Below are positions 1-12,334 of a DNA stretch of 64,000 nt, one piece after another. Each line of letters starts with the position of its first letter. Within the stretch, counting starts at the first letter, position 1. Under the pieces are notes generated by a model that worked only from the letters and a program-made list of their open reading frames with translations, did no database searches and had not been told where the DNA came from. Source of the stretch: Gordius sp. MW1 (Eukaryota > Nematomorpha > Gordioida > Gordea > Gordiidae); the NCBI GenBank assembly GCA_964036665.1, contig OZ038533.1, positions 19,092,575-19,156,574 of the forward strand. The letters run 5' to 3'. The translations under genes and the position numbers were made by a program.

Positions 1-101
1 TTAAACTCAATATCGAATCAAATGACAGTTATTATAAAAATAAGCTTAAATTATATTCATGAAATCTTTTAATAAATTTATACTTGATTTCTTCCTAACA
101 G

Positions 102-191
102 ATAAGCACTATGCCAGGTCTACCAACTCGGCCCGCCTTTTACGACATAGATATCGACCCAGAGACTGGAAAAATTTATGGTCTCTTCTAA
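102..191 (+). CDS. Possible terminal coding exon, unidentified protein
   Basis: A stretch with better codon character than its surroundings follows an acceptor-like CTTCCTAACAG that ends at 101. An ATG lies at 111 and a stop at 189-191, giving 26 codons; the peptide begins [21 protein letters not shown] polyadenylation-like AATAAA follows near 354. It could be the last exon of a gene lying off the left edge, or a tiny ORF. I do not recognise the family, and no further exon of it is visible in the window. Confidence 0.3.
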   Translation: MSTMPGLPTRPAFYDIDIDPETGKIYGLF

Positions 192-1157
192 CTCGTCATT
201 TAATCAAAGATCAATCGAATTTTTTGATTTTACATGTATTTTTTTATAATTTTATTAGCAATCAGTGATAATTTTAAATTCCATTACACTTCTGGTCTTT
301 TTACATGTCAACTCAAATTTTTGTGAAAATTCTTTTTATGTCTAATTTCATTTAAATAAACCAGATTGGCATACTTTTTGTTACAAATACGGAAATGGAT
401 ATCATGACGAGTTGTTTAAACCCTTATCTTTACTTTTATATTTAAATTGTACCTCTATTAAATATATCATAACTTAAAGATATTAAAGGATAAATTAATG
501 ATTTAGGAATTAGACATGTGAATATGAAACAATTTTTTTAATAAGATATTGCAAACAAATTTATAATGTCTAGGCTTGGAGATTTTAAATTATTGTTGAC
601 TCTTATTAGTATAATTTAATTTTAGGTCCCGGGGGTAGCCAATTCCCTAAACAAATATTAAAATTTATTACCTCAATTACAAAGGAACTCAAAGATTTTT
701 TTTATATTAAGCAGAAAACCACCATGAAAATTGTAAAATTCAACACAATTTCGATTTATGGCTCTATGCGCTCATTAATCTAATATATTTTGGCATGTAT
801 CATACACAATCATTTGGAAACAACCTATTAGTTTAAAAAAATTAAATACATTCAGATCGATAAATAACGACAATCATTTTTTGGCAACCAACCTATAAGA
901 GGTAACTACATTTAATAATTTACCAAATAAAATTTTAAACGGATTGACAAAGGCATATAAATAATATGCTATTAACTGTTGCTTGGCATGAACTAAAATA
1001 TCAATCTTTATAAATAAATAACATAGTGCTATATAGGGGGTCATTTTTTTAAATTAAATCCACTTAATGAGCTCAATTTTATTGGTTAGACATGACTTGC
1101 CAACCAGAGTTGCTCTTGTCATGAATTCTATTAATAGCTACATTTTTTGCGTTTCAC

Positions 1158-1290
1158 TAGTGTAAAAAGATACCAAAGGTTTGGTCTGCTTTTCTTAGGC
1201 GAAATTTTAAAAAGACCAAAGTCGGGCCGCCGTTAGTCTTAGTATAACCAAAGGTCGACCAAACAAAACCCAGGTCTTTTTACAGCACTG
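1158..1290. mobile_element. Family A hAT-like MITE, degraded copy
   Basis: The left end is a worn TAGTGT-type terminus. The right end carries the family signature: GGTCGACCAAACAAAACCCA, then GTCTTTTTACAGCACTG. It is shorter than the roughly 200-bp complete copies, and no clean target duplication remains. Confidence 0.6.
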
Positions 1291-1421
1291 TGTTACATTT
1301 ATATATTAAATGGATGCACTAATATTTACAAAGATGTAAGTTTTGCCTAATTTAGGCCATGAATACATTGAATAAGTTCTACATCCACTTTAAATACCAT
1401 TAAACTTTAATTTCGTTGTGA

Positions 1422-1575
1422 GTCGTGTTGTAAAAACGGCTGGGTTTTGTTTGGTCGACCTTTGGTTATATTAAGACTAACGATTGACTCCTGTCTGTTT
1501 TTCAAATTTCGACTTAGCCTTGAGGTCGACTAAGAAAAACAGACCAAAAAACCTGTGCTTTATGTTTAGTCAACT
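1422..1575. mobile_element. Family A hAT-like MITE, right end truncated
   Basis: The element starts GTGTTGTAAAAACGGCTGGG and carries the internal motif TTTCGACTTAGCC. It breaks off after TTTAGTCAACTTTA, so the right TIR is missing. Confidence 0.6.
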
Positions 1576-2712
1576 TTATGGAAAAATTTGTGATTCGGTT
1601 TATTAATTTTTTATGAAATCAGCTTATTATTAAGTAACTAAAAGAGCAGGTTTACAAACTAATGCTCATAAAAATAAACTTAAAAACCCTAAATTATAAT
1701 CTTTTGCAAATATTGGCAAATTAATTACACTATTTTGTAACATCCCTAATGTTGACAAATAAAATCTAGCTTCTGCTCCTAAATTTAGGAACTAACGTGG
1801 CACTACTGAAAGCACTATTAACAGTTAGGGATTTGCTATTAAAATGCGATTTTACTTATATGCTTTGTAAAAATTAAAAATGAGAAATTTAGTATAGCCG
1901 AGTAGAACAAAGCAAGATTAGGCATGATGTATTGTCCATCGCCTATATTAATATACGATCAATGGTCACGCCTTTATAAATATTTTAGCATCTCGATCGA
2001 TAAAACCTTGCTACTACAAGGTTTAAGTCGGCAGAGTGAATAAGCGAGAATTTAAAAATTATCAATTAGAATGTAGGCGTATCAGCAATTTAAAATATCT
2101 CTTAACCTAGTACTTTATATAAATAATTTTTGTATGCTTTAGGAGTCATACAGCACACAATGATATTTAACATAACACTTAAAAATTAAAAATATTCTCA
2201 TTTGTACCTTTTCGGCAAAATGTATAACTATCAAGAATTATTTATATTTGAATTATTTTAATAAGGCCTTTCTTATTAACATCACTTTTGAAATTATTTG
2301 CTAACTTAAGTTTTGTTATAATTTAATCCAATTTTGAAAACATAAATATCGAAACATCATTTTTCATTCATTTTGATATGAAATTCGCGTTTTAAAAATA
2401 TATTTCATACCATAAACTATTACATTAAAACAATTAATATTTACGCCACAATTATGGTGGTTATGGAAGTTTATCCTTAGCCACCATAAAATTGAACTCT
2501 CTCATTTATCCTTATATATACCTCACTCGATTACTATGTGACTAGAAAATTAACTATGGCATACTGATTAGTCCCAATAAAAGCGAAAACGTTATGTCTA
2601 TTTTTATGTTCGAGTCACACGCTAAAAGATAGGGATAAATTGAGTCAAATTAGTCTCCTATTTAAAGATTGTCCTAGATGGCATATAAATTAGAGTTACA
2701 ATTATCTGATTT

Positions 2713-2756
2713 TCGGTTACCACCCATCTTAAATCAGGCCCTCTATTCAAAATATA
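2713..2756 (+). repeat. Inverted repeat flanking the SETDB-like gene, 3' side
   Basis: About 45 bp containing GGTTACCACCCATC matches, in reverse complement, the sequence at 6688-6733 with only a few differences. The two copies bracket the SETDB-like gene at about 4 kb spacing. Confidence 0.55.
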
Positions 2757-2884
2757 ATTCATATGTTGATAAAACAGCTGAGTTTTTATTGCACCAAATT
2801 TGAATTTAGGGATAACAGATGTATTTTTATTTTCAAAGTAACCATTTGAATTAAATTTTAGGCAAAATAGTTTGACAACACATT

Positions 2885-2934
2885 TTTATTCATATAGCAA
2901 AAATTAATAATTACACATATAAATAACATTTATT
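2885..2934 (-). other. Candidate polyadenylation signals of the SETDB-like gene
   Basis: Two reverse-strand AATAAA motifs (TTTATT on the plus strand at 2885-2890 and 2929-2934) lie about 80-130 nt past the stop codon of the SETDB-like gene. Confidence 0.4.
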
Positions 2935-3014
2935 CTAAATGCAGTTTTAAAAATTATGGGTCTCACATACATAAAGTGGCATATATATCAAAATTTGGAA
3001 TAACAAAAGTATTA

Positions 3015-4910
3015 TTATATTAATCTCCCATTACATTTGTCGGAGAGGCATTTGCAATTAATTTCTTTGCCCTTAACACTACCAACTTCATAACCATAAT
3101 TCCATGTAAGCTCTTGCCCAGCAATAATGCATCTATTGGCAAAAAGGGCTATTACAGGAAATCTTAGATCGTGGGTATTGATAAAAACATTTTGTACAAA
3201 TAAATTTGGATCACAACTATGATTAAAATATCTTCCTATATTTCCTTCTCTCTTTGCATCCATGACGTAACATTTCCTTTCACCATCAAACATGGACCTA
3301 GTTTGTCTATATTTACGTTTACCATTCATGTCAGCAGCACCATTTAATACATTGGTGGGGCTTGAATCTTCGGTGTAATAATTGTTGATAAACATGTTAT
3401 TGCTCGTACTCGGCATAATGGAACTTAAGGGGGAATTTTTACCATTGCTTAGTTTAGAAGATAGGAATCCACCATTTCTCCTAACTGTTAAGGGATAAGA
3501 ATCAAGGTCCATCTTGTCAAAATGAGCAACTTTATCAGGATCAACTAGTCCACACCTCTCTGCATACTGTTCCTTCAAATTTTCAGCACATTCAATAAAA
3601 TCTATTTGTGCCAAATACTCATCTCCTTCATGGTACCCATTTAACTCAGCATTTTTATCTGTGAGAATTCGCCCAGTGTACGTACAAACAAATGAACCTA
3701 AAGGAATATCATTCAAGCACCTGATCCCCCAACCTTTATCTTGCGTTTTGAAGAGTTGTAATTTATATTTTAAACCATTTTGCACTACCCTGTTGAGGCA
3801 CTGTCTTCTGCAATGACACCTAGAATTACATTCGTATATGCCAGTACCTACAGGTTGTGGTAATCTTCTGTAAATATATCCTGGTACATATTTATTAACA
3901 CCAATTTTCTTAGCGCCTTCATAGGTTAACATCTGACATTGGCATTTATTACGATCTTGGCAAAGATCTTCACATGTGCATCCACATAAAAAGTCAGAGT
4001 CATTGGAAATGTTGACATCATCCATAGGAACTGCAGATGGTGAATATGTGAAATCTGAAGGGTAAGTGAAATCAAAACTGTTTACACACGATATGGGCAT
4101 TCTCTCTTTTGCATTGGTTATGTCATCGTCTATAATACTAGCTGTAGCTTCAAAATTTCTTGTAATATCAAGGTTTTCACTGAATGAAAAGTAATCAATT
4201 GGTAGGCAAGATGAGGTGCGAAGTAAATAGTCTAACAGTTGTTCATTTTTACTTAAAACTAAGCCACAAGGAGTTATGTATATAACTTTGGTGTTCCTTA
4301 TCATTCTGTTCCAGCCTGTTTGAATAGGAATGTATAAAATGCTTATATCTGACTGGTAGTATTTTGGATCTTTGGAAAAGTATGACAGGCATTGGGGTGA
4401 ACATAGGTGTGGGGTGTATCTAGCAGTTTTCATGAGATCATGCTCAATACGAGTATATGTACCTAGGCATTCTTGTGAAACATTTTCATTAATATTCAAG
4501 ATTGTAACATTTTGTTTCTTCATAGCTTCCAGACTTTTAGGAAAATATTTCATGAGATTATCTGTAAGTGAGGATTCTTTTCCAAAATTAACTTGAAATT
4601 TGTCAAAATTAGAGGTATTTGTGGAAATACTTTTGCATTTTTTTTCTGCCGGCGGTTCTGTCAACTTTTCTAAACGTTGGTACGATTTATCCAACATATT
4701 GTATATCATGGCGTACTTCTTATTTAAAATATCAAATTCATCGTTTAAATTAGTAGCGGTAAGCATTATATAATCTAGTACTTCTTGGTTATACTCATTT
4801 TTGGTTACAGAGGTCGTAGAGTCATCTGTCTTTGCCAGATCAGATGGAGGCTCAGAATTAGTTAAAGTACAATCATCGTTAATTGAGTAAAACGAATTTT
4901 TATCGTGCAT
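3015..4910 (-). CDS. SETDB-type histone-lysine N-methyltransferase (MBD, pre-SET, bifurcated SET)
   Basis: A 631-residue single-exon protein predicted to transfer methyl groups from S-adenosylmethionine to histone H3 lysine 9 in the nucleus. Visible parts: a helical, coiled-coil-like segment (about 45-85); a methyl-CpG-binding-like domain (about 165-245, with HLCSPQCL and ITPCGLVL); a cysteine-rich zinc-binding pre-SET domain (C309, C311, C313, C317, C323, C325, C361, C365, C367, C371); the first SET half (about 382-440, with KGWGIRC); an insertion of about 105 residues; the second SET half with NHSC (563-566) and ELTWNYGY (600-607); and post-SET cysteines C619, C621 and C626. The split SET domain is diagnostic of the SETDB family. 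The Tudor domains of SETDB1/eggless are absent, so the layout resembles SETDB2. The usual WDY reads WNY here. An in-frame stop directly precedes the ATG, and an acceptor-like site lies 8 nt upstream. It could be a retrocopy that stayed intact. Confidence 0.9.
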   Translation of the reverse strand: MHDKNSFYSINDDCTLTNSEPPSDLAKTDDSTTSVTKNEYNQEVLDYIMLTATNLNDEFDILNKKYAMIYNMLDKSYQRLEKLTEPPAEKKCKSISTNTSNFDKFQVNFGKESSLTDNLMKYFPKSLEAMKKQNVTILNINENVSQECLGTYTRIEHDLMKTARYTPHLCSPQCLSYFSKDPKYYQSDISILYIPIQTGWNRMIRNTKVIYITPCGLVLSKNEQLLDYLLRTSSCLPIDYFSFSENLDITRNFEATASIIDDDITNAKERMPISCVNSFDFTYPSDFTYSPSAVPMDDVNISNDSDFLCGCTCEDLCQDRNKCQCQMLTYEGAKKIGVNKYVPGYIYRRLPQPVGTGIYECNSRCHCRRQCLNRVVQNGLKYKLQLFKTQDKGWGIRCLNDIPLGSFVCTYTGRILTDKNAELNGYHEGDEYLAQIDFIECAENLKEQYAERCGLVDPDKVAHFDKMDLDSYPLTVRRNGGFLSSKLSNGKNSPLSSIMPSTSNNMFINNYYTEDSSPTNVLNGAADMNGKRKYRQTRSMFDGERKCYVMDAKREGNIGRYFNHSCDPNLFVQNVFINTHDLRFPVIALFANRCIIAGQELTWNYGYEVGSVKGKEINCKCLSDKCNGRLI

Positions 4911-4930
4911 TTAATAATCTAGAATAGAAA
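4911..4930 (-). promoter_or_regulatory. 3' splice acceptor 8 nt upstream of the SETDB-like start codon
   Basis: On the minus strand TTTTTCTATTCTAG ends 8 nt before the ATG. It has a good pyrimidine tract and the branch-like TATCTAAT just upstream. It implies a 5' UTR intron or a trans-splice acceptor; the in-frame TAA before the ATG rules out coding extension through it. Confidence 0.5.
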
Positions 4931-7900
4931 AATTAGATAAAAGATTATTAAATTATGGCTTACAACTTAGTACGAATGAAGAAAGAATACCATCGACATG
5001 GGAACATATGTATGTATGTATGTATGATTGCCGCGAAGTATAAAAGAGTAATACATGGGAACATATAACATGATACATTCATCCGCACACGAGTTGGCCA
5101 ATGGCGTTACTTAGATTTGTTTACATATGCGCGCTTATTTTCGATATAGCGCACGACAACATAACGTAGTTTGCTAGTTATGTATTAAGCCCAACTATAA
5201 TTTAATCATTTCGTCTATTTAAGGGTGTAGTTAAAAAAATTATATATTTTGACTAGGGTAAAATTTAGAAGATTGGGTCTGATTTATTTTAAATTAGTTT
5301 TGTATGTTATTTGCATCTAACTCTCTATGCTATACCTAAATTAAATTAAAAAATGGTGGCTTCTAGGTGGCAGAAAAATGACTTGCATGGCAAGGCAATA
5401 CAATAACCTTTAATTTGGTTAACTATTGTAATTTTTGGGCAAATGCCATAATAAGTCCAGTTTGTATTTATTGGCATTTCATTTTTTTGGTGACATAGAA
5501 TTAATACTGTCTACACATACATCCTTCTTAGTATGTGGATGAAACACATATTTTACCTAAACCTTCTATCATAAATAATTACAAGGTTTATTACAACTTA
5601 ACGTTATATTATGAGACTACTCAGCTGTTTACATGAAAACAGTTAAATATTTAGCGCTTAAGATAAAAAACCTTAGATCATTCTAGCATATTTCTTAGAG
5701 CCAAAACAGCCAATACTTAAATTTAAAAGAGTTAAAAATTTTAAGGCAATATATTTAGTAAATATTTATTAACCGATTTATATTTTCTAGATTTTTCATT
5801 AATTGAAATTCTCAAACTGTAAAAAGTTGTTAATCTTGGCCTGTTTTAGATGTTGAGTTTCTTCAAATATTAAAAATTTTAAAATATCAAAAAAACATGA
5901 AAAATCAATATGTATAATTTGTAGATGTCTTGACAGTGTTTATTGTAAGTACCTGTAAAAGTCGATTCTATGTTATAATAGATTATTAATAAGATTAACA
6001 CACGGATATGTGCATTTAAACACTTCTCTTTGCTTCATATTTCTTTATTGACATTTGAAACATACTAAAACATGACAACTGATGAATATAAATTTAGTAC
6101 TAAGAAGGGACAAAATATTTATTAAATAACCTATTAAGAAATTTTATTTTTTCATTAAGTTAAATAAGTTACTCATTAATGTAGTTCAAAATAATGTCTA
6201 TTTGCATATTTTAGGAATACTCATAGTCCCAAATGTCAAGAGCGCATTGATTTATCTAATTAATTAAATACGTATAGCATTTTAAGTAACAAGACAACAT
6301 GAATATAAACACAGAAAGCTTCGTAATATTAACCACTTACACTAGTCTTTAATGACGATACATAACACCACATCATTTGATTTTCCCGCTACAAACTTTA
6401 AAAATGTACTTAATAATTAAAATATTAGTGGGCAAACTTATAAAATGAACTCGAAGAAATTTAAAATATATCGCCTCCCTTTGTTACATTCAGCTTCCAT
6501 TCTATCTAAAGCAATAATTTGAGATTGGCATTTGAATACTTTGTGCAATTACCTTAGTAATTTAAACGAATAAATAAAAATATTTTATTTATCTCGTAAA
6601 AAGTCGGAAAAATCTATTAACTTCATATGCTTAAAAGTTCTTATCTCTGATATATTGTTGAAATAAAGATTTTAAATACGATTCCGGTTCGGATTTTATA
6701 AAGAGGACCCGATTTACGATGGGTGGTAACCGCGAATCAAATAAGAATAACAAATATTGACACTAACGTTATTTAACATTTACCAAGGAACAATCGAATA
6801 ATTGAATTTCACATAGTTTTTTTAAATTGTTTCATAATTTACCTTAATTCTCAAATTTTCAAAAGTAGTTAATCTTGAGTATTTTTACATAATAATTTAT
6901 CCAAAACATTACTATGGAAATTTTAAAACATTAAAATTATAACCCTAGACGAAAAACATAGGTAATGTTTAAAGAAAGGCAAAAGGATAATTAAAGGGGG
7001 AGGTGCTGCCCTTTACTTTACTGCATCCCCAGCTATGTTTTGGAACTAGCCAAAGTATTTCAATCTTAAAACAGCTGCATATATTAAGGCACGCTAGCTT
7101 TCACGTGTCTAATTATTATTATTAAACAATCTTTCATGAATTTTGATAGATAATTTGTATTTTATTAGAGTTTTTATTATAAATGATAATTAAATAAAAA
7201 CAAATTTAACTTAAAATGGTATAATATAACAATATAGATAGTTCGTATATTATAATGAGAAACATAAATGAATTTATATTCGCGAAGTAATTGCCTTGTA
7301 GTTTCAATAAATTTATAAGTTAAGGGAAGATCCCCCCCCCCTAACAATCAGAAAGTTCCTATAAATAAAATACACTTGAAATAAATGAAAATCATAAAAA
7401 TCTGCAATTTCCCTTTTAAATATGGCGTTACACCGAAATGAATAAAACAGGTAATTGCAGGTAATAATTTTATGACAAAGAAAACACAACTTTGTAATAT
7501 CAAATAGATGTATCCAAAAAATTTTTGTTAAGCCTTGAGCAATTATCTTTATAGCTATGCTCTTTACACCTCGTCCTAATATCTCGTGTAAACAATTATA
7601 TAAAGTAAAGGAGCTAGGGACTATTCTCTTGCTTAAGTAAATGATATATTTTGGAAAATTTCACCTAAAAGACTAAGCATAGATTAATGTAATCTAGCGT
7701 TTATTTACAATTTGGTTAAAATCGTCTTTTTCAAACATTATTGTTAATATCTAGCTAGATATGATATTCAAATCACAAAAATAGTAAATAACAGAAAGTG
7801 GGCGAATAAAAAAGATACCAAAGATACTAATGAATAAAACATTGTAAATTAAAACCAGGTTAACGAGAAGGTAAAAATAGCTATTGAAGGGATGGATGTT

Positions 7901-8419
7901 TTTTAAATAAAATAAGTACAAATGGTGATAGCAAAAGGTGCGAAAAAGGGAAAGAAGTAGAAACACGGGTTTTTATCAATATTGTGGTTAACAAAAATAG
8001 TATAATGTAATGAAGAAATGGGTAGACGTTGTAAATTATAACTATAATTCAAATAGACGTGTAATTTTTCGACCACAACGCCATAAGTTCCGTCTCAATA
8101 TGATAATAGTTTTTATAAGAAGCTTAAAGCAATGTCTATTACTATCAAATTCTTATAATTTCATTATATCTAGATGATAATTGTAGTGATCATTATGCCT
8201 TTAATATCTAAAAATTTTCAAATTAATTTTAGTAACTAAAATAAATATATTATTTCTGTATAATCATAACTTTCATGCATCACCTTATATATCACATGCG
8301 TGCTTTTGTATAAAATCGCTTATTTGTAAAATCCCTACAAGCTATATCAATGTTTCCTCCTAACATCAACCTTTTATGTTTACCTTATCATATCGCAACC
8401 TATTATATAAGTAAAAAGC
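4931..8419. other. AT-rich intergenic region, no gene recognised
   Basis: Scattered poly-A/T runs, a (GTAT)n run near 5008-5024, and the inverted-repeat partner at 6688-6733. ORFs here are short and lack protein-like composition on either strand. Confidence 0.55.
6688..6733 (-). repeat. Inverted repeat flanking the SETDB-like gene, 5' side
   Basis: Reverse-complement partner of 2713-2756; it shares GATGGGTGGTAACC and the flanking AGAGG block. Confidence 0.55.
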
Positions 8420-10740
8420 CAATGCGTCAAATTGACTGACTGTCTGCTATACGGCGAAAAGATTTATGCACGATAAAGTTGCAAAATAATACCAAGAATT
8501 GCCAAGCAACTGCCACTTGTTATAGAATTTGTAAGAAGACTATTTCCTGAAAGTATAAAGGCTCAAATTAAATACGATATTTATAAAGAAAACGTCGACA
8601 GGCGATATGTTCCACCAAAAAGTCACAATACTATTTGGTAACATCAAGTGAAGTGGAGAAGAACTTAAACGAATAATGGGCGTTGATAACAGCAAACGTA
8701 AAGGTAACTGTTATACAGGTTTTAGAATATACAAATAGCAAAGCTTTGAATAAAGTACTATGGTGGTGGGATCAATCGGGTAGGGTTCATCAAAAGAAAG
8801 AAAAGTCTCTATTGACAGTGGCTAAATTCAAAAAAGTAAGAGGATTATTAAATATATAAGGAGGGAAACAGAGAGCAGATAAAAAGGCTATTACATCGAG
8901 ATGTCTAGCAGACAAGATTCAAAAGGAGATTACAGGTACAAGTATAAATTGGCCAAAATAAGGGAAAGAAAGTCGCGACGTCAGGGTCCTCAAAACATAT
9001 CAAAACCAGGAGCTTAAATCTTAAATAAGCCGAGGGAAATGATGGAAAAGGAGAAAGGATATTATAAATGTTTCGAATGACAAAAATCGGCTTTCCGATA
9101 TAGAGCCAAACTTAAATATAAAAGTATTTTAGAAGGATGAAGTCAGGATAAAAATGAAATGTAGTAGAGCTAATGGATTAGATAGAATTTGACGAAAGTA
9201 AGACTGCCGAGAGGCAGATTTCGGCTAAATAGGGAATTCCCAAAATAAAGAGCAAGCACGATTATACCTTTATTTAAAGGCAAAGGGCCTGCTGTGTGTT
9301 AAGGAAGCTAAATCGCTAGATTTACATTTAGTAAAAAATTTCAGTAATAGGCAGAAGAACTAAGTGGACATCTTGATAAACTATGGATTCGATCCTCGCA
9401 CCAAAACAAATGATGGATAGATATGGTCTTTATCGACTTGGATGTATGACACGGTGTCTCGCGATTTGATATGGTTGTGTTCAAAAAGGATATAATCCTG
9501 TGCAAAAGTAGGAATTTTGAATTTTTTTATTAAATCCTCAACTTTTTGCGTTTGAGCAACAGAGGGGAGTCTAAACCTTTAAGTAAGAAATTTAATTACA
9601 TCACGGATCTTTACTAAGCCACTTTTTAATAAATTATGAATACGATAACGAGGGACATACAAAAGCCACCTCCTTGACGTATGCTATATGTCGATGGTAG
9701 AGTCCTGTTCGAGGAGACAAAGAAGGTGTTATTAACTCTCGAGAGCATTCGTGGAGTACCACGGACCCCACGATAGTTATAAACTTAAATATAAAACACA
9801 TTTAAAAACGAATTGATCTGTCTTTTTCAGTAGCCTAATATTTTACCAAGAACTAAGTTTGAGGAAAATTTTATAACTTTTGGCCCACTACTTTTTAAAA
9901 TATAGCATCTTTTTGGCCACAGGGGTCCTGCGTACCCTACGAATGCTCTCACGTAAGTTTTTTTCTGTTGGAAAAAATGTATGTATTTTTTTCGTTTGAT
10001 GATATCTTTTACAATTTGTGTTTTTAATACATTTTGAGCATTATTTTAATAAAAAATCACGTTTATTTTGATTTATTTTATGGTATATGATGTCAAGAGG
10101 TAAAATGAGGGGAAGCTCTAAAACAACCAAAATAAAAATGGGGGTCCAGAAAATCGTTAATAAGTTTTGTAATGTTGATTCATATCAAAATTTATACCAT
10201 CAATCTTATGGCCTTTATAAACACATGTTTAAATTTGAAAGGTTTAAAAAGAATACTTTAAAAGTTATAAGATGTTAAAAAATGGGGTCAATTATACCCC
10301 ACGAATGCTCTCGCGTTCGGGATTTTCAGGAATGCTACGGATTAGTTTTTAATAACTAAAAGTCAATAATTGAAAAAGGGTAGACATGTAGATGAACCAG
10401 TCCACATACCTCGGCTCTGTGCTGTTTTAAAAGGAGGTTACTCAAAGGGAGCCGACTCAAAGATTCAAAAGGGGTGGCTATTAAGTTGTCAGGTATATTG
10501 TGGGACATTAAGATACCAATCTGGCTGAAAAGCAAAGTATAAATCAATCAAATCAATGTCACCATATAAAAGTAAAACATGGGCATTAGACGCTACGGAA
10601 AAGAGAAGTCAGGGAGATGTAAATGATGCGCTGAAGACTGGGGTACACCTCGATCATTTGATTGCCTCAAGGCGAAATTGAATATACCGTCTATGTGGAA
10701 CTAACTAAAAATCTATTGAGTTGGTAAAAGAAATATACCA
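8420..10740 (+). pseudogene. Decayed RTE-type non-LTR retrotransposon (end of EN, RT, C-terminal region)
   Basis: Frame-disrupted but ordered similarity to an RTE-type polyprotein. The end of the endonuclease (RQID, then RRKDL) is near 8425-8460. The linker with KIRERKSRD-like residues is near 8960-8990. A reverse-transcriptase stretch around 9400-9480 contains VFIDLD-MYDTVSRDLIW, matching the FIDLEKAYD motif. A second RT part around 9640-9735 contains TRDIQ and MLYVDGRVL, the position of the catalytic FADD, here degraded to YVDG. A C-terminal part near 10400-10590 contains TYLGSVL and KGWL. Many stops and frameshifts show it is dead. It is split by an insertion at about 9738-10315. Confidence 0.7.
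9738..10315. mobile_element. Insertion with GAGAGCATTCGTGG inverted termini
   Basis: The left end reads CGAGAGCATTCGTGG. The right end, near 10297-10314, is its inverse: CCCCACGAATGCTCTCGCG. A further inverted copy sits inside at about 9926-9953. The block interrupts the RTE reading between the RT and C-terminal regions. No target duplication could be defined. Confidence 0.5.
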
Positions 10741-12320
10741 CTGGATGCGATTAATTTAAATCAATAGGATATGAAGGGTTAAATATTAATCTCGACTAAA
10801 TTTGTCAATTATAATCTAACCACCTCGACCATTTCTTTTTTTTGCATTGCTAAAAAAGAGCTCGCTTATAAGAAAAACTTTTACGCCAATCAACGAATCA
10901 ATTTACGCATATTTTACATATTTGTAATTTATTGTTAGATTTGTTTAAATTTTTCTGCACGAACCCGACCCGGTCCATTTTATAACTAAATTACACTCCC
11001 GGGTCCTCCCAAACCCTATTAAGCGTCCATCCGGCCATGCCCGAATCAGCCCCAACTGCCCCCAAATGATGATATTTTAAATTCTTAGTAAAAATTTAGT
11101 CATATTTTTCAAACAATTTCAATTTAATTCTCATTTTTTTTGGAGAGGAGCTACAAATAATACATATTAGACAAAATATAAAGTGATAAAATAATACACG
11201 AAAACAAATTGCACTATATAAAAGAATCTCATTAAGCCCGAATTGCTCGAATTGTCCGAATCTTGTTATGGTGATCGCTCGAGCCCGCCCAAAAGTCAAA
11301 GTTTGAGACAGTTGTCAGGTCGGGCAGCAGGTTTGGGCAGGGTTTTCGGGTCTCTGGTCTGTGTGATTCACACGAATTTATTGATAACTGGTTAACTTTA
11401 CAAACCAGTTAGCCAAAGGTCAACCTTGCGTCTGGCTGATATAACATGGGTATAATCAGGATTTGTAGAGGGGATGGGTAAAAGTTTAAGAGTGAGCAAA
11501 ATGTTTTTGTTTAAAAATAATTAAAAGATTTGATAAAAAATTAATATTCGGGTGGGGCATATCTTTCTCTCCTCTGCTCATAGCTACGCCTGCATATATA
11601 AATTTGCATATGCTACAGAATTTAATTTTATGATCATTTGACATCAGATTCAGTATTTTTATGTATTATTCATCAGTTCAAACATATTTTCTTTGTTAAA
11701 TTAAATAACAAGGATTTATGGCTAATTTTACCTAAAGTGTTTGCTTGCGTTATACTAGTGCTGTTAGGGTATTTAATAGATGATTGATAATAGATCAGAA
11801 TACAATTAATAGGCAGTAATAAATTGCATCTTTGAAATTTACTATATAATTTCTTAAAAACATTTGACCTTTCTTACAAATTCTTTATCTTCCTAAGTCT
11901 AGGAGTATTATGCTAACCTTCCCTAAATATTACGCGCACCATTAATTACCTTAGTTAGATAATTTGAATGTAATATATAATAGTACGCTCAGATATATTC
12001 ACACCTCTTATTATATAGTTTGAATGTAGCATAGATATTAAAATATAGAAATTTAAATATTATTACAATATATGAATATTTACACTTTTAATAATAAAGT
12101 AGGACGAGAACGTCTAGAGTATTAATATTAATAGCATTTGTTTAAAGAATATTTTTAACCAGATGCTGGCAGAGATATGGATTCACCAGAAGCTAAATTT
12201 ACCCTTCTGTATACCTTGAGGACATGAGCGTTTAGAACATTGATTCGAAACCAAGTGTTTTTTAAAGAGACAAGCCGTAAAATGGTAAACATGTCAATTT
12301 ATTCATAAACATCTATAATT
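10741..12320. other. Intergenic region with a GC-rich repeat fragment
   Basis: A family D fragment (CCCGACCCGG-type) lies at about 10968-11345. The rest is AT-rich with no supported gene. Confidence 0.5.
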
Positions 12321-12334
12321 AGATTGAAACTTCC
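12321..12334 (+). promoter_or_regulatory. Acceptor-like AG 12 nt upstream of the eIF4E start
   Basis: TCTATAATTAG ends at 12322 and the ATG is at 12335. The pyrimidine tract is weak, so it is listed only because the two longer genes show the same short spacing. Confidence 0.3.

Larger units (their letters stand above)
192..3014. other. AT-rich intergenic region
   Basis: No convincing coding exon was found on either strand. The stretch contains two degraded family A MITEs (1158-1290 and 1422-1575), a short repeat at 2713-2756 whose inverted partner is at 6688-6733, and the 3' flank of the SETDB-like gene. Confidence 0.6.

Noticed and set aside
4372-4596. Plus-strand ORF opposite the SETDB-like gene
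   Set aside because: Shadow of the minus-strand coding exon; no protein-like features of its own.
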